DNA of 64,000 bases from Pantoea latae. GTDB taxonomy: Bacteria > Pseudomonadota > Gammaproteobacteria > Enterobacterales > Enterobacteriaceae. The stretch lies in assembly GCF_002077695.1 (NCBI RefSeq), contig NZ_MWUE01000011.1, positions 1 to 64,000 on the forward strand, written 5' to 3'. Below are positions 9,182 through 19,867 of this stretch, one piece after another (the stretch's first letter is position 1; the number at the start of each line of letters is the position of its first letter). Position numbers and translations under genes: made by a program. The notes beneath the pieces were generated by a model. The model saw nothing but the letters and a program-made list of their open reading frames with translations, was not told the DNA's origin and did not search any database.

Positions 9182-11860
9182 TCAGGCTTTTTTCGCTTTT
9201 TTCACCTCTTTTACCGGCTGCGCCGCAAGCGCCTGGGCGGTATCGGCGAAAGGTTCGGCATATTCGCGGCCGTAGAAGGTGTCGAGCATAATCTGTTTCA
9301 GCTCGGCGATCAGCGGGTAGCGCGGGTTGGCGCCGGTGCACTGGTCGTCGAAGGCATCCTCAGCCAGCTTATCGACTTTCGCCAGGAAGTCCGCTTCCTG
9401 CACCCCAGCCTCGCGGATGGAGGTGGGGATGCCCAGTTGCGTTTTCATCTCATCCAGCCACGCCAGCAGCTTCTCGATTTTCTGCGCGGTGCGGTCGCCA
9501 GGCGCCGACAGGCCCAGGTGATCTGCCACTTCCGCGTAGCGACGACGCGCCTGCGGGCGGTCATACTGGCTGAAGGCGGTCTGTTTGGTCGGGTTATCGT
9601 TGGCGTTGTAGCGGATAACGTTGCCAATCAGCAGGGCGTTCGCCAGACCGTGCGGGATATGGAACTCAGAGCCCAGCTTGTGCGCCATAGAGTGACACAC
9701 CCCAAGGAAGGCGTTGGCGAAGGCGATACCGGCAATGGTCGCCGCATTGTGCACGCGTTCGCGCGCCACCGGATTTTTCGCGCCGTCGCGATAGCTGGCC
9801 GGCAGGTTCTCTTTCAGCAGCTTCAGCGCCTGCAGCGCCTGGCCGTCGGAATATTCATTAGCCAGCACAGAGACGTAGGCTTCCAGCGCGTGGGTCACTG
9901 CATCCAGACCGCCGAAGGCGCAAAGCGAACGCGGCATATCCATCACCAGGTTAGCGTCGACAATCGCCATATCCGGCGTCAGCGCGTAGTCAGCCAGCGG
10001 ATATTTCTGTCCGGTGGCGTCGTCGGTCACCACCGCGAACGGCGTCACTTCTGAACCGGTGCCTGAGGTGGTAGTGATAGCAATCATGCGCGCCTTCACG
10101 CCCATTTTCGGGAATTTATAGATACGTTTGCGAATATCCATAAAGCGCAGCGCCAGCTCTTCAAAGTGGGTTTCCGGATGCTCATACATCACCCACATGA
10201 TTTTCGCCGCATCCATCGGGGAACCGCCGCCGAGCGCGATGATGACGTCAGGTTTAAAGCTGTTCATCTGCTCAGCGCCTTTGCGCACAATGCTCAGGGT
10301 CGGATCCGCTTCAACCTCGAAGAAGACTTCTGTTTCGATGCCGTGGGATTTCAGCACGCGGGTGACCTGGTCGGCATAGCCGTTGTTGAACAGGAAGCGG
10401 TCGGTCACGATAAAGGCGCGTTTCGCGCCGTCGCTGGCGACTTCCTCCAGCGCAATCGGCAGCGAGCCGCGGCGGAAGTAGATAGATTTAGGAAGTTTAT
10501 GCCACAACATGTTTTCTGCTCGCTTGGCCACGGTTTTCTTATTGATAAGGTGTTTGGGTCCCACGTTTTCAGAGATGGAGTTGCCGCCCCATGAACCGCA
10601 GCCCAGCGTCAGCGACGGTGCCAGTTTGAAGTTGTACAAATCACCGATACCGCCCTGCGAAGCGGGGGTGTTGATCAGAATACGCGCGGTTTTCATGCGG
10701 TCGCCGAAGTAGTTGACGCGTGCCTTCTGGTTATCCTGATCGGTATAGAGACAGGAGGTATGGCCGATACCGCCCATCGCCACCAGTTTCTCCGCTTTCG
10801 CCACGGCGTCTTCGAAATCTTTGGCGCGGTACATGGCCAGCGTCGGGGAGAGTTTTTCATGGGCGAAAGGCTCGGATTCATCCACCAGCTTCACTTCGCC
10901 AATCAGGATTTTGGTGCTGGGCGGTACGCTAATGCCTGCCATTTCGGCGATTTTGAACGCGGGCTGACCAACAATGGCAGCGTTAAGCGCGCCGTTTTTC
11001 AAAATCACGTTCTGCACTGCCTTCAGCTCATCGCCCTGCAGCAGATAGCCGCCGTGGCTGGCGAAGCGTTCGCGCACCGTGTCGTAGATAGAGTCGACCA
11101 CGATAACAGACTGCTCCGAGGCGCAAATTACGCCATTGTCGAAGGTTTTGGACATCAGAATTGAGGCGACGGCGCGTTTGATATCCGCAGTCTCGTCGAT
11201 CACCACCGGCGTGTTGCCTGCGCCGACGCCGATGGCCGGTTTACCTGAGCTGTAGGCGGCTTTCACCATGCCGGGTCCGCCGGTCGCGAGGATCAGGTTG
11301 ATATCGGGGTGATGCATCAGCTGATTCGAGAGTTCAACAGACGGCGCGTCGATCCAGCCGATGATATCTTTTGGCGCGCCAGCGGCGATGGCGGCCTGCA
11401 GCACGATGTCCGCCGCTTTATTGGTCGCCTCTTTGGCGCGCGGATGCGGCGAGAAGATAATGCCGTTACGGGTTTTCAGGCTGATTAAGGCTTTGAAAAT
11501 CGCGGTGGAGGTCGGGTTGGTGGTTGGGACAATACCGCAGATCAGGCCAATCGGCTCGGCGATAGTGATGGTGCCGAAGGTGTCGTCGGTTGCGAGCACG
11601 CCGCAGGTTTTTTCATCCTTATAGGCGTTGTAAATATATTCTGAGGCAAAGTGGTTTTTAATAACTTTATCTTCGACGATACCCATGCCGGATTCGGCGA
11701 CCGCCATTTTGGCGAGAGGGATACGGGCATCGGCAGCGGCGAGGGCGGCAGCGCGGAAGATGGCGTCAACCTGTTCTTGAGTGAAGTTGGCGTATTCACG
11801 CTGTGCTTGTTTTACGCGTTCAACCAGTGCGTTAAGTTCAGCGACATTAGTTACGGCCAT
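9182..11860 (-). CDS. adhE: bifunctional acetaldehyde-CoA/alcohol dehydrogenase AdhE
   Basis: Reduces acetyl-CoA to acetaldehyde and then ethanol during fermentation, regenerating two NAD+. The 892-residue protein is a fusion of a CoA-acylating aldehyde dehydrogenase (about 1-440; catalytic Cys in FDNGVICASEQS near 246) and an iron-dependent alcohol dehydrogenase (about 450-870; GGGSPMDAAK, and the His-rich metal site FLGVCHSMAHKLG). E. coli AdhE is 891 residues. The C-terminus ends in a Lys/Ala-rich tail. ATG 11860 has AGGAGAGCACC in front. An exact FNR consensus about 200 nt upstream fits anaerobic control. Confidence 0.97.
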   Translation of the reverse strand: MAVTNVAELNALVERVKQAQREYANFTQEQVDAIFRAAALAAADARIPLAKMAVAESGMGIVEDKVIKNHFASEYIYNAYKDEKTCGVLATDDTFGTITIAEPIGLICGIVPTTNPTSTAIFKALISLKTRNGIIFSPHPRAKEATNKAADIVLQAAIAAGAPKDIIGWIDAPSVELSNQLMHHPDINLILATGGPGMVKAAYSSGKPAIGVGAGNTPVVIDETADIKRAVASILMSKTFDNGVICASEQSVIVVDSIYDTVRERFASHGGYLLQGDELKAVQNVILKNGALNAAIVGQPAFKIAEMAGISVPPSTKILIGEVKLVDESEPFAHEKLSPTLAMYRAKDFEDAVAKAEKLVAMGGIGHTSCLYTDQDNQKARVNYFGDRMKTARILINTPASQGGIGDLYNFKLAPSLTLGCGSWGGNSISENVGPKHLINKKTVAKRAENMLWHKLPKSIYFRRGSLPIALEEVASDGAKRAFIVTDRFLFNNGYADQVTRVLKSHGIETEVFFEVEADPTLSIVRKGAEQMNSFKPDVIIALGGGSPMDAAKIMWVMYEHPETHFEELALRFMDIRKRIYKFPKMGVKARMIAITTTSGTGSEVTPFAVVTDDATGQKYPLADYALTPDMAIVDANLVMDMPRSLCAFGGLDAVTHALEAYVSVLANEYSDGQALQALKLLKENLPASYRDGAKNPVARERVHNAATIAGIAFANAFLGVCHSMAHKLGSEFHIPHGLANALLIGNVIRYNANDNPTKQTAFSQYDRPQARRRYAEVADHLGLSAPGDRTAQKIEKLLAWLDEMKTQLGIPTSIREAGVQEADFLAKVDKLAEDAFDDQCTGANPRYPLIAELKQIMLDTFYGREYAEPFADTAQALAAQPVKEVKKAKKA

Positions 11861-11910
11861 GGTGCTCTCCTGAAGGAAGTTAAACTCTGTTAGTAAACCT
11901 GCCTGGAGCC

Positions 11911-12063
11911 ATGATTATAGTCACGCTGCGCTATTATGTTGGCTTAAGCCAAAAAGCCAGCATTTCTGTTGGTTTACTGAAAGAGTTTCCGCACGTGGGT
12001 GAAAACGTTGCCGATCGCTTTCGATGGGAAAAGATTACCTGGAATGAGGTAGGAGAATATTGA
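11911..12063 (+). CDS. possible 50-residue protein upstream of adhE
   Basis: ATG 11911 opens a 50-codon frame (MIIVTLRYYVGLSQ...) that ends with TGA at 12061-12063, 13 nt before a good rho-independent terminator (12077-12110) on the same strand. No other plus-strand gene lies in front of that terminator. A GGAG sits only two bases from the ATG, which is closer than ideal. I recognise no family. The frame overlaps the adhE upstream region on the opposite strand, so it may be a chance frame in a promoter or in an untranslated small RNA. Confidence 0.25.
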   Translation: MIIVTLRYYVGLSQKASISVGLLKEFPHVGENVADRFRWEKITWNEVGEY

Positions 12064-12073
12064 TTCAGATCAA
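12060..12073. promoter_or_regulatory. perfect FNR box upstream of adhE
   Basis: TTGAT-TCAG-ATCAA matches the FNR consensus TTGATnnnnATCAA at every fixed position. It lies about 200 nt upstream of the adhE start and 217 nt upstream of ychE. Anaerobic regulation of adhE is well known in enterobacteria; which promoter this site serves cannot be read from the sequence. Confidence 0.7.
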
Positions 12074-12076
12074 TTT

Positions 12077-12110
12077 AACCCCAAGCTGACACCATTCAGC
12101 AGGGGTTTTT
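12077..12110 (+). terminator. rho-independent terminator with no assigned gene
   Basis: AACCCC (12077-12082) pairs with GGGGTT (12102-12107) and inside it GCTGA (12085-12089) pairs with TCAGC (12096-12100); the stem runs into T5. The T-tract makes it plus-strand directional. It ends either the 11911-12063 frame or an unannotated small RNA divergent from adhE. Confidence 0.6.
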
Positions 12111-12289
12111 GTGCTGTTCCGCCCGCCAGAGGGGCCTGCCGTCTTTTCGCCTGCTCACGCCGGTCAGCCCGGCGTGGCAGACTCGCTTTAACCGCATAAA
12201 GCAGCAGAATTTTCTGTTGCGGCGACTGGTTAACCGACCGATTTTTGCGTAAATTAGGCGCGATTTCTTTTCCCTCATCGGAGCGAACC

Positions 12290-12937
12290 GTGAACCCTGC
12301 TTTGCTTGATCTGTCTGGCTATATCAAATTCTTTGTGGGCCTGTTCGCGCTGGTGAATCCAGTCGGCATCATCCCGGTTTTTATCAGCATGACCAGCTAT
12401 CAGGCGGTGGCTGAACGCAATAAAACCAATATGACCGCTAACCTTGCGGTCGCCATTATTCTCTGGACCTCGCTGTTTCTCGGCGACGCCATTCTGCATA
12501 TCTTCGGCATCTCCATTGACTCATTCCGTATTGCAGGCGGCATTCTGGTGGTGACTATCGCTATGTCGATGATTAGCGGCAAGCTGGGCGAGGATAAGCA
12601 GAACAAACAGGAGAAATCAGAAACCGCCATCCGGGAGAGTATCGGCGTGGTGCCCCTTGCGCTGCCGCTGATGGCCGGACCCGGCGCCATCAGTTCGACC
12701 ATTGTCTGGAGCACCCGCTATCACAGCTGGCAAAACCTGCTGGGCTTCAGCGTGGCGATTGCGCTATTCGCCTTTTGCTGCTGGCTGTTGTTTCGCGCCG
12801 CGCCGCTGATGGTGCGCGTGCTGGGTCAGACCGGCATCAACGTGATCACCCGTATTATGGGCCTGCTGCTGATGGCGCTGGGCATCGAATTTGTTGTCAC
12901 CGGCATTAAGGCGCTGTTTCCCGGCCTGGTTAACTAG
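12290..12937 (+). CDS. ychE: MarC-family inner membrane protein YchE
   Basis: A 215-residue polytopic membrane protein of the MarC/YchE family (six predicted hydrophobic segments), with the conserved GLFALVNPVGIIPVF near the N-terminus and PLMAGPGAISS in the middle. The transport or other function is unknown. I start at GTG 12290, which has GGAG six bases upstream and gives exactly the E. coli length; the frame extends upstream to 12245 but without a ribosome site. Confidence 0.93.
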   Translation: MNPALLDLSGYIKFFVGLFALVNPVGIIPVFISMTSYQAVAERNKTNMTANLAVAIILWTSLFLGDAILHIFGISIDSFRIAGGILVVTIAMSMISGKLGEDKQNKQEKSETAIRESIGVVPLALPLMAGPGAISSTIVWSTRYHSWQNLLGFSVAIALFAFCCWLLFRAAPLMVRVLGQTGINVITRIMGLLLMALGIEFVVTGIKALFPGLVN

Positions 12938-12976
12938 CGCTTAATTTCCGCCGCAAATGCTCCTCTGCCTTTAAAT

Positions 12977-13007
12977 GGTGCAATTAATCGTTTTATTGCA
13001 CCTTTTT
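12977..13007 (+). terminator. ychE terminator
   Basis: GGTGCAAT (12977-12984) pairs with ATTGCACC (12995-13002), followed by T5. Confidence 0.8.
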
Positions 13008-13502
13008 AAGGCAATTATTCTTAGGTCTTAACAGGCATCAAAAATTATTAAACAAATTACTGCGCTAAACCGCCCCTCGCGTGACCGCTTCCTCCGCTGT
13101 GATTATTCTCACATCATAAAATTTCAGCCCAGCGAAAAATATCGCCATAAACTGGCATGAAATCTGCAATTACCTGCTTTTTGTGTTCGCAAAGAAGAAA
13201 AAAGCAGAAGGGTTGCGCATAACGCCTGTCAAAAGCGAGATAAAGAGCCAGTTGTGACGGATAAAGCCGTAAAATCGAGCATAAACAGGGTGATAAGCGT
13301 TATTTTTGCGCAAAAATTAACGCTACCTTACTTTTAGCAGACGTGATAAAAGAGAATCAGGTAACATTTTTGTTATTTTTACTTTGTCGGCGGGTCAGTC
13401 GTTCTGCTAATTTTCGGCGCATTAGTTTTTCATTTGGTCTCAAAGTGAGAACGCTTCTTGCTTATGAGCTAAAGGGCTTATGAAGAAGGGTTAACTTTTT
13501 AG
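13008..13502 (+). other. long leader/promoter region of the opp locus
   Basis: About 495 nt with no gene found on either strand. It is AT-rich compared with its flanks and directly precedes the first oppA copy. E. coli oppA also has a long regulated leader (Lrp, and the small RNA GcvB acting on the mRNA). I could not identify a specific promoter or GcvB-pairing segment with confidence. Confidence 0.5.
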
Positions 13503-15119
13503 ATGAAATGGAAGATGACGCCGCTGTCGCTCAGCGTAATGATCCTGACCGGCGCGGCGACCGCCGCGACCGTACCGCCTGGCACTGAACTCGCCGCTAC
13601 GCAACATATCGTGATTAATAACGGCACCGAAGTCTCCTCCCTCGATCCGCAAAAGATTGAAGGGGTGCCGGAGTCGCGCATTATTTCTAACCTGCTGGAA
13701 GGGCTGGTTACCACTGACAACCACGGCGCGATCGTGCCGGGCGTGGCGCAGAGCTGGCAAAACGAGGGCGGCAAGGTCTGGACCTTCACTCTGCGCGACA
13801 ACGCGAAATGGAGCGACGGCACGCCGGTCACCGCGCACGATTTTGTCTACAGCTGGCGACGTCTCGCCGATCCCAAAACCGCTTCGCCCTATGCCAGCTA
13901 TCTTCAGGCGGCGCATCTCAGCAATGTGGATGCTATCCTGGCCGGCAAAGCCGCGCCTGACCGCCTCGGTATTCAGGCGCTTGACGATCGTCATCTGCAG
14001 GTGACGCTGAGCGAGCCGGTGCCATACTTTGTCTCGATGCTGGCCAACGCCGCGCTCTCGCCGGTCAAGGCGGCGACGGTAGAGAAGTGGGGTGACGGCT
14101 GGACGCGTCCCGAGCATTTTGTCGGCAACGGCGCCTATCTGCTCAGCGACTGGGTGATTAACGAGAAGATTGTGCTGAAGCGCAATCCCGTCTACTGGGA
14201 CAACGCTCACACGGTGATTGAGCAGGGCACCTTTTTGCCGATCGAGTCGGACCATAACGACGTGAACCGCTACCGCAGCGGCAACACCGATATGACCAAC
14301 AGCGTGGTGCCGCCCGAGCTGTTCCACAAGCTGCAGAGCGAACTGGGCGATGAGGTGAAAGTCAGCCCGCTGCTCTGTACTTTTTACTATGAAATCAACA
14401 ATAAAAAGCCGCCGTTCAACGATGCACGCGTACGCACCGCCATCAAGCTGACGCTGGACCGCGACATTATCACGCAGAAAATTATGGGGCAGGGCCAAAT
14501 CCCCGCCTACAGCCTGACGCCGCCTTCGACGGCGGGCATCTCACTGACGCCGCCGGCCTGGTTCCGCTGGAGCCAGACGGAGCGCAACGCGGCCGCAAAA
14601 AAATTGCTGGCCGAGGCGGGCTACGACGCGCAGCATCCGCTGCGTTTTACGCTGCTCTACAACACCTCAGATCAAAACAAGAAGCAGGCGATTGCCGCCG
14701 GCTCGATGTGGCAAAAGAATCTTGGCGCGCAGGTCAGCCTGCAAAATCAGGAGTGGAAAACCCTGCTGGAGACGCGGCATCAGGCGCAGTACGACGTGGT
14801 GCGTGCCACCTGGTGCGCTGACTACAACGAGCCGTCGACGTTCCTGAATATGCTGATCGGCAACGCCTCTATCAACACCGCGTTTTACCACAGCGACAAC
14901 TACGACCGCCTGCTGGCGCAGACCCTGTCTGCCAGCAGCGAGGCGGCGCGCGCCGCACTCTATCAACAGGCTGAAGCACAGCTCGACAACGACTCGGCGA
15001 TTGTGCCAGTTTATTACCGCGTCAGCGTGCGGCTGGTGAAACCCTGGACAGGCGGTTTTACCGGTAAAGACCCGCTCGATATGACCGATCTGAAGTATTA
15101 CTTCATTAAAAAGCACTGA
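13503..15119 (+). CDS. oligopeptide-binding protein, OppA paralogue 1
   Basis: A 538-residue periplasmic solute-binding protein of family 5, clearly related to the next gene (shared blocks such as SLDPQKIEGVPE/SLDPHKIEGVPE, FVYSWRRLADPKTASPYASYL, CADYNEP, TGKDPLD). A short Sec signal peptide is visible: basic MKWKM, hydrophobic SLSVMILTG, cleavage after ATA near residue 21. It would deliver peptides to OppBCDF, or a different peptide range from the second copy. It is the first gene of the locus and lies 148 nt upstream of the canonical oppA. MppA-type specialisation (murein tripeptide) is possible but not shown. The ribosome site (AAGGG, 12 nt away) is weak. Confidence 0.9.
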   Translation: MKWKMTPLSLSVMILTGAATAATVPPGTELAATQHIVINNGTEVSSLDPQKIEGVPESRIISNLLEGLVTTDNHGAIVPGVAQSWQNEGGKVWTFTLRDNAKWSDGTPVTAHDFVYSWRRLADPKTASPYASYLQAAHLSNVDAILAGKAAPDRLGIQALDDRHLQVTLSEPVPYFVSMLANAALSPVKAATVEKWGDGWTRPEHFVGNGAYLLSDWVINEKIVLKRNPVYWDNAHTVIEQGTFLPIESDHNDVNRYRSGNTDMTNSVVPPELFHKLQSELGDEVKVSPLLCTFYYEINNKKPPFNDARVRTAIKLTLDRDIITQKIMGQGQIPAYSLTPPSTAGISLTPPAWFRWSQTERNAAAKKLLAEAGYDAQHPLRFTLLYNTSDQNKKQAIAAGSMWQKNLGAQVSLQNQEWKTLLETRHQAQYDVVRATWCADYNEPSTFLNMLIGNASINTAFYHSDNYDRLLAQTLSASSEAARAALYQQAEAQLDNDSAIVPVYYRVSVRLVKPWTGGFTGKDPLDMTDLKYYFIKKH

Positions 15120-15267
15120 CGCTGACCCGACAACATAAGTCAGGCAGCAGGCAGTGCTGACGCCTTTCGGGGCAGACAGCTATCCTCAGCCAAAATGAGG
15201 AACCCGCTAACGGGGGACGCCGGGACGGCTTGCCGTGTCGGTGAAGATAAAAAACTGGAGTGTAATA

Positions 15268-16905
15268 ATGAACCACATCACGAAAAAAAGCCTGATTGCT
15301 GCAGGCGTTCTGGCAGCAATGGGCGCACTGGCAGGGAATGCGCTGGCGGCAACGGTTCCGGCAGGAGTTGAACTGGCGGCGAAACAGGAGCTGGTGCGCG
15401 GCAACGGCGATGAAGTCCAGTCGCTGGATCCGCATAAAATCGAGGGCGTGCCGGAAGATAACGTGACGCGCGATCTCTATGAAGGGCTGCTGGTCAGCGA
15501 CAGCGACGGCCATCCGGTGGCAGGCGTGGCGGAGAAGTGGGAAAACAAAGACTTTAAAGTCTGGACCTTCCATCTGCGCAGCAACGCCAAATGGTCGAAC
15601 GGCGAGCCGGTAACCGCGCAGGACTTCGTCTACAGCTGGCAGCGTCTGGCCGATCCGAAGACCGCCTCACCGTACGCCAGCTATCTGCAGTATGGCCATA
15701 TTGAAAACGTCGACGACATTATCGCCGGCAAAAAACCGACCTCGGATCTGGGCGTCAAAGCGGTGGATGACCACACCCTGCAGGTGACCCTGAGCGAGCC
15801 GGTTCCCTATTTCTACAAGCTGCTGATCAACTCCGTGATGTCTCCGGTCTATAAGCCGGCGATTGAAAAATTCGGCGATCAGTGGACGCAGGCGCAGAAC
15901 TGGGTCGGCAACGGCGCCTTTAAGCTGGAAGCGCACGTTATCAACGAACGTATTACCCTGGTGCGCAACCCGCAGTACTGGGACAACGAACACACCGTGC
16001 TGAACAAGGTGACCTTCCTGCCGATCAACTCCGAAGTGAGCGACGTTAACCGCTACTTCTCGGAAAACGGCAGCGACATGACCTACAACAACATGCCGAT
16101 CGAGCTGTTCAAAAAGCTGCAGCGCGAAAATGGCAAAGAGCTGCATGTCGATCCCTACCTCTGCACCTACTACTACGAAATCAACAACCAGAAAGCGCCG
16201 TTTACCGATCCGCGCGTGCGCGCCGCGCTCAAGCTGGGCCTGGACCGCGACATCATCGTGAACAAAGTACTGGCGCAGGGCCAGCTGCCGGCCTACAGCT
16301 ACACGCCGCCGGCCACCGACGGCATGGATATTCTGCCGCCGGACTGGTTCAAATGGTCGCAGGACAAACGTAACGAAGAGGCGAAGAAACTGCTGGCGGA
16401 AGCGGGCTACACCGCCGACAAGCCGCTGACCTTTAACCTGCTCTACAACACCTCCGATCTGCATAAAAAGCTGGCGATCGCCGCGTCCTCGATCTGGAAG
16501 AAAAATATCGGCGTCAACATCAAGCTGGAGAACCAGGAGTGGAAAACCTTCCTGGATACGCGTCATCAGGGCAACTTCGACGTGGCGCGCGCCGCCTGGT
16601 GCGCCGACTACAACGAGCCAACGTCGTTCCTGAACACCATGCTCTCCGACAGCAGCAACAACACGTCGCACTATAAGAGCGCCGAGTTCGACAAAGTGAT
16701 CCACGATGCGATCAAGGCGGCAGACGACAAGGCGCGCGCGGCGGATTATGCCAAAGCAGAGCAGATTATGGATAAGGACAGCACCATCGTGCCGGTTTAC
16801 TACTACGTGAACGCGCGCCTGGTGAAACCTTATGTCGGCGGCTACACCGGTAAAGATCCGCTGGATAAAACGCTCGATAAGAACTTCTATATTATCAAAC
16901 ACTAA
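15268..16905 (+). CDS. oppA: periplasmic oligopeptide-binding protein OppA
   Basis: Binds 2-5 residue peptides in the periplasm and hands them to OppBC. The 545-residue protein matches E. coli OppA in length (543) and has a signal peptide MNHITKKSLIAAGV...AGNALA cleaved near residue 26. ATG 15268 is used, with GGAG upstream; the open frame starting at 15235 lacks one. A hairpin between this gene and oppB (16925-16951) probably lowers downstream expression, giving excess binding protein. Confidence 0.96.
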   Translation: MNHITKKSLIAAGVLAAMGALAGNALAATVPAGVELAAKQELVRGNGDEVQSLDPHKIEGVPEDNVTRDLYEGLLVSDSDGHPVAGVAEKWENKDFKVWTFHLRSNAKWSNGEPVTAQDFVYSWQRLADPKTASPYASYLQYGHIENVDDIIAGKKPTSDLGVKAVDDHTLQVTLSEPVPYFYKLLINSVMSPVYKPAIEKFGDQWTQAQNWVGNGAFKLEAHVINERITLVRNPQYWDNEHTVLNKVTFLPINSEVSDVNRYFSENGSDMTYNNMPIELFKKLQRENGKELHVDPYLCTYYYEINNQKAPFTDPRVRAALKLGLDRDIIVNKVLAQGQLPAYSYTPPATDGMDILPPDWFKWSQDKRNEEAKKLLAEAGYTADKPLTFNLLYNTSDLHKKLAIAASSIWKKNIGVNIKLENQEWKTFLDTRHQGNFDVARAAWCADYNEPTSFLNTMLSDSSNNTSHYKSAEFDKVIHDAIKAADDKARAADYAKAEQIMDKDSTIVPVYYYVNARLVKPYVGGYTGKDPLDKTLDKNFYIIKH

Positions 16906-16924
16906 TAGCAAACAGGCTATCGGC

Positions 16925-16951
16925 AAAGGCGGCGCACGACGCGTCGCCTTT
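16925..16951 (+). terminator. oppA-oppB intercistronic hairpin
   Basis: AAAGGCG (16925-16931) pairs with CGCCTTT (16945-16951) with a GC-rich loop that can pair further. It sits 20 nt after the oppA stop and 47 nt before oppB, a position typical for partial termination or 3' mRNA stabilisation. Confidence 0.55.
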
Positions 16952-16998
16952 ATGTACTTTGTACGCTTTGTGAAGCAATAAGCCTGGTAGGTACGGCA

Positions 16999-17919
16999 AT
17001 GTTAAAATTTATCCTGCGTCGACTGCTCGAAGCGATCCCCACGCTCTTCGTGCTCATCACCATCTCCTTCTTTATGATGCGCCTCGCGCCCGGCAGCCCC
17101 TTTACCGGCGAACGCACGCTGGCGCCGGAAGTGATGGCGAACATTGAAGCGAAATACCATCTGAACGATCCCATCGGCAAGCAGTATCTGGATTACCTGA
17201 TCCAGCTGGCGCACGGCGATTTCGGCCCCTCGTTTAAATATAAAGACTACACGGTGAACTACCTGGTCTCTCACGCCTTTCCAGTCTCCGCTAAACTGGG
17301 CCTCGCCGCCTTTGTGCTGGCGGTGATCCTCGGCGTCACGGCGGGCGTCATCGCGGCGCTGAAGCAGAACAGCCTGTGGGATTACGCGGTGATGGGGGTC
17401 GCCATGACCGGCGTGGTGATACCCAGCTTTGTGGTGGCGCCGCTGCTGGTGCTGCTGTTCGCCATCACCCTGAAATGGCTGCCCGGCGGCGGCTGGAACG
17501 GCGGCCAGCTGCGCTATATGGTGCTGCCGATGGTGGCGCTCTCGCTCGCCTATATCGCCAGCATCGCGCGTATTACCCGCGGCTCGATGATCGAGGTGAT
17601 GCACTCCAACTTTATCCGCACCGCGCGCGCCAAAGGGCTGCCGCTGCGCCGCATCGTGCTGCGCCATGCGCTTAAGCCTGCGCTGCTGCCGGTGCTCTCT
17701 TACCTCGGTCCCGCCTTTGTCGGCATCATTACCGGATCGATGGTGATTGAGTCGATTTACGGCCTGCCGGGCATCGGCCAGCTGTTCGTCAACGGCGCGC
17801 TGAACCGCGACTATTCGCTGGTGATGAGCCTGACCATTCTGGTTGGGGTGCTGACCATTATTTTCAACGCGATCGTTGACGTGCTCTACGCCGTCATCGA
17901 TCCGAAGATCCGTTACTAA
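16999..17919 (+). CDS. oppB: oligopeptide ABC transporter permease OppB
   Basis: A 306-residue inner membrane permease with six predicted membrane segments (MLKFILRRLLEAIPTLFVLI opens the first) and the ABC-permease EAA loop near RARGLPLRRIVLRHALKPALLP-like sequence at about 215-235. It forms the channel with OppC and contacts the ATPases OppD and OppF. Sequence and length match E. coli OppB (306). Confidence 0.97.
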   Translation: MLKFILRRLLEAIPTLFVLITISFFMMRLAPGSPFTGERTLAPEVMANIEAKYHLNDPIGKQYLDYLIQLAHGDFGPSFKYKDYTVNYLVSHAFPVSAKLGLAAFVLAVILGVTAGVIAALKQNSLWDYAVMGVAMTGVVIPSFVVAPLLVLLFAITLKWLPGGGWNGGQLRYMVLPMVALSLAYIASIARITRGSMIEVMHSNFIRTARAKGLPLRRIVLRHALKPALLPVLSYLGPAFVGIITGSMVIESIYGLPGIGQLFVNGALNRDYSLVMSLTILVGVLTIIFNAIVDVLYAVIDPKIRY

Positions 17920-17933
17920 CGCTGGAGCTGGCG

Positions 17934-18842
17934 ATGATGTTGAGTAAGAAAAACAGCGAAGCGCTTGACGCCTTCAGCGAAAAGCTGGAGGTAGAAGGAC
18001 GCAGCCTGTGGCAGGATGCGCGACGCCGTTTTATCCATAACCGCGCCGCGTTGATCAGCCTGCTGGTGTTGGTGCTGATTACGCTATTTGTGATTTTTGC
18101 CCCGATGTTCGCGCAGTTTAGCTATGACGATACCGACTGGGGCATGATGTCCGCCGCGCCGGACACCACCTCAGGCCACTGGTTCGGCACCGACTCGTCG
18201 GGGCGCGATCTGCTGGTGCGCGTCGCCATCGGCGGGCGTATTTCCCTGATGGTCGGCATCGCCTCGGCGCTGATCGCGGTGCTGGTCGGCACGCTGTACG
18301 GCTCGCTCGCTGGTTATCTCGGCGGCAAAACCGACTCGGTGATGATGCGTATTCTGGAGATCCTGAACTCCTTCCCGTTTATGTTCTTCGTGATCCTGCT
18401 GGTGACCTTTTTCGGCCGTAATATTCTGCTGATCTTCGCCGCCATCGGCATGGTGTCATGGCTCGACATGGCGCGTATCGTGCGCGGCCAGACGCTGGGC
18501 CTGAAGCGCAAAGAGTTTATCGAAGCGGCGCACGTCGGCGGCGTCTCCACCGCCAGCATTGTGCTGCGCCATATCGTGCCGAACGTGCTGGGCGTGGTAG
18601 TGGTGTACGCCTCGCTGCTGGTGCCGAGCATGATCCTGTTCGAATCCTTTTTGAGCTTCCTCGGCCTCGGCACCCAGGAGCCGCTCAGCAGCTGGGGCGC
18701 GCTGCTGAGCGACGGCGCCAACTCGATGGAAGTGTCGCCGTGGCTGCTGCTGTTTCCGGCCGGTTTTCTGGTGGTGACGCTGTTCTGTTTCAACTTTATC
18801 GGCGATGGCCTGCGTGACGCCCTCGATCCGAAAGATCGCTAA
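17934..18842 (+). CDS. oppC: oligopeptide ABC transporter permease OppC
   Basis: A 302-residue partner permease of OppB, same length as in E. coli. The N-terminus [20 protein letters not shown] is cytoplasmic, followed by six hydrophobic segments; the EAA-type loop ([20 protein letters not shown]) lies near residue 195-215. It starts 14 nt after oppB and ends 11 nt before oppD, so it is translated from the same opp mRNA. Confidence 0.97.
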   Translation: MMLSKKNSEALDAFSEKLEVEGRSLWQDARRRFIHNRAALISLLVLVLITLFVIFAPMFAQFSYDDTDWGMMSAAPDTTSGHWFGTDSSGRDLLVRVAIGGRISLMVGIASALIAVLVGTLYGSLAGYLGGKTDSVMMRILEILNSFPFMFFVILLVTFFGRNILLIFAAIGMVSWLDMARIVRGQTLGLKRKEFIEAAHVGGVSTASIVLRHIVPNVLGVVVVYASLLVPSMILFESFLSFLGLGTQEPLSSWGALLSDGANSMEVSPWLLLFPAGFLVVTLFCFNFIGDGLRDALDPKDR

Positions 18843-18853
18843 GGAGTTTCCCG

Positions 18854-19863
<1,010 letters not shown>

Positions 19864-19867
<4 letters not shown>

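Noticed and set aside
12096..12278. Minus-strand 60-codon frame between adhE and ychE
   Set aside because: It overlaps the plus-strand terminator and the ychE leader, has no visible ribosome site and no family likeness.
13491..14498. 335-codon antisense frame over the first oppA
   Set aside because: Shadow of a GC-rich gene on the opposite strand; the sense frame is a clear binding protein.
15667..16926. 419-codon antisense frame over oppA
   Set aside because: Same reason: composition-driven shadow of the sense gene.
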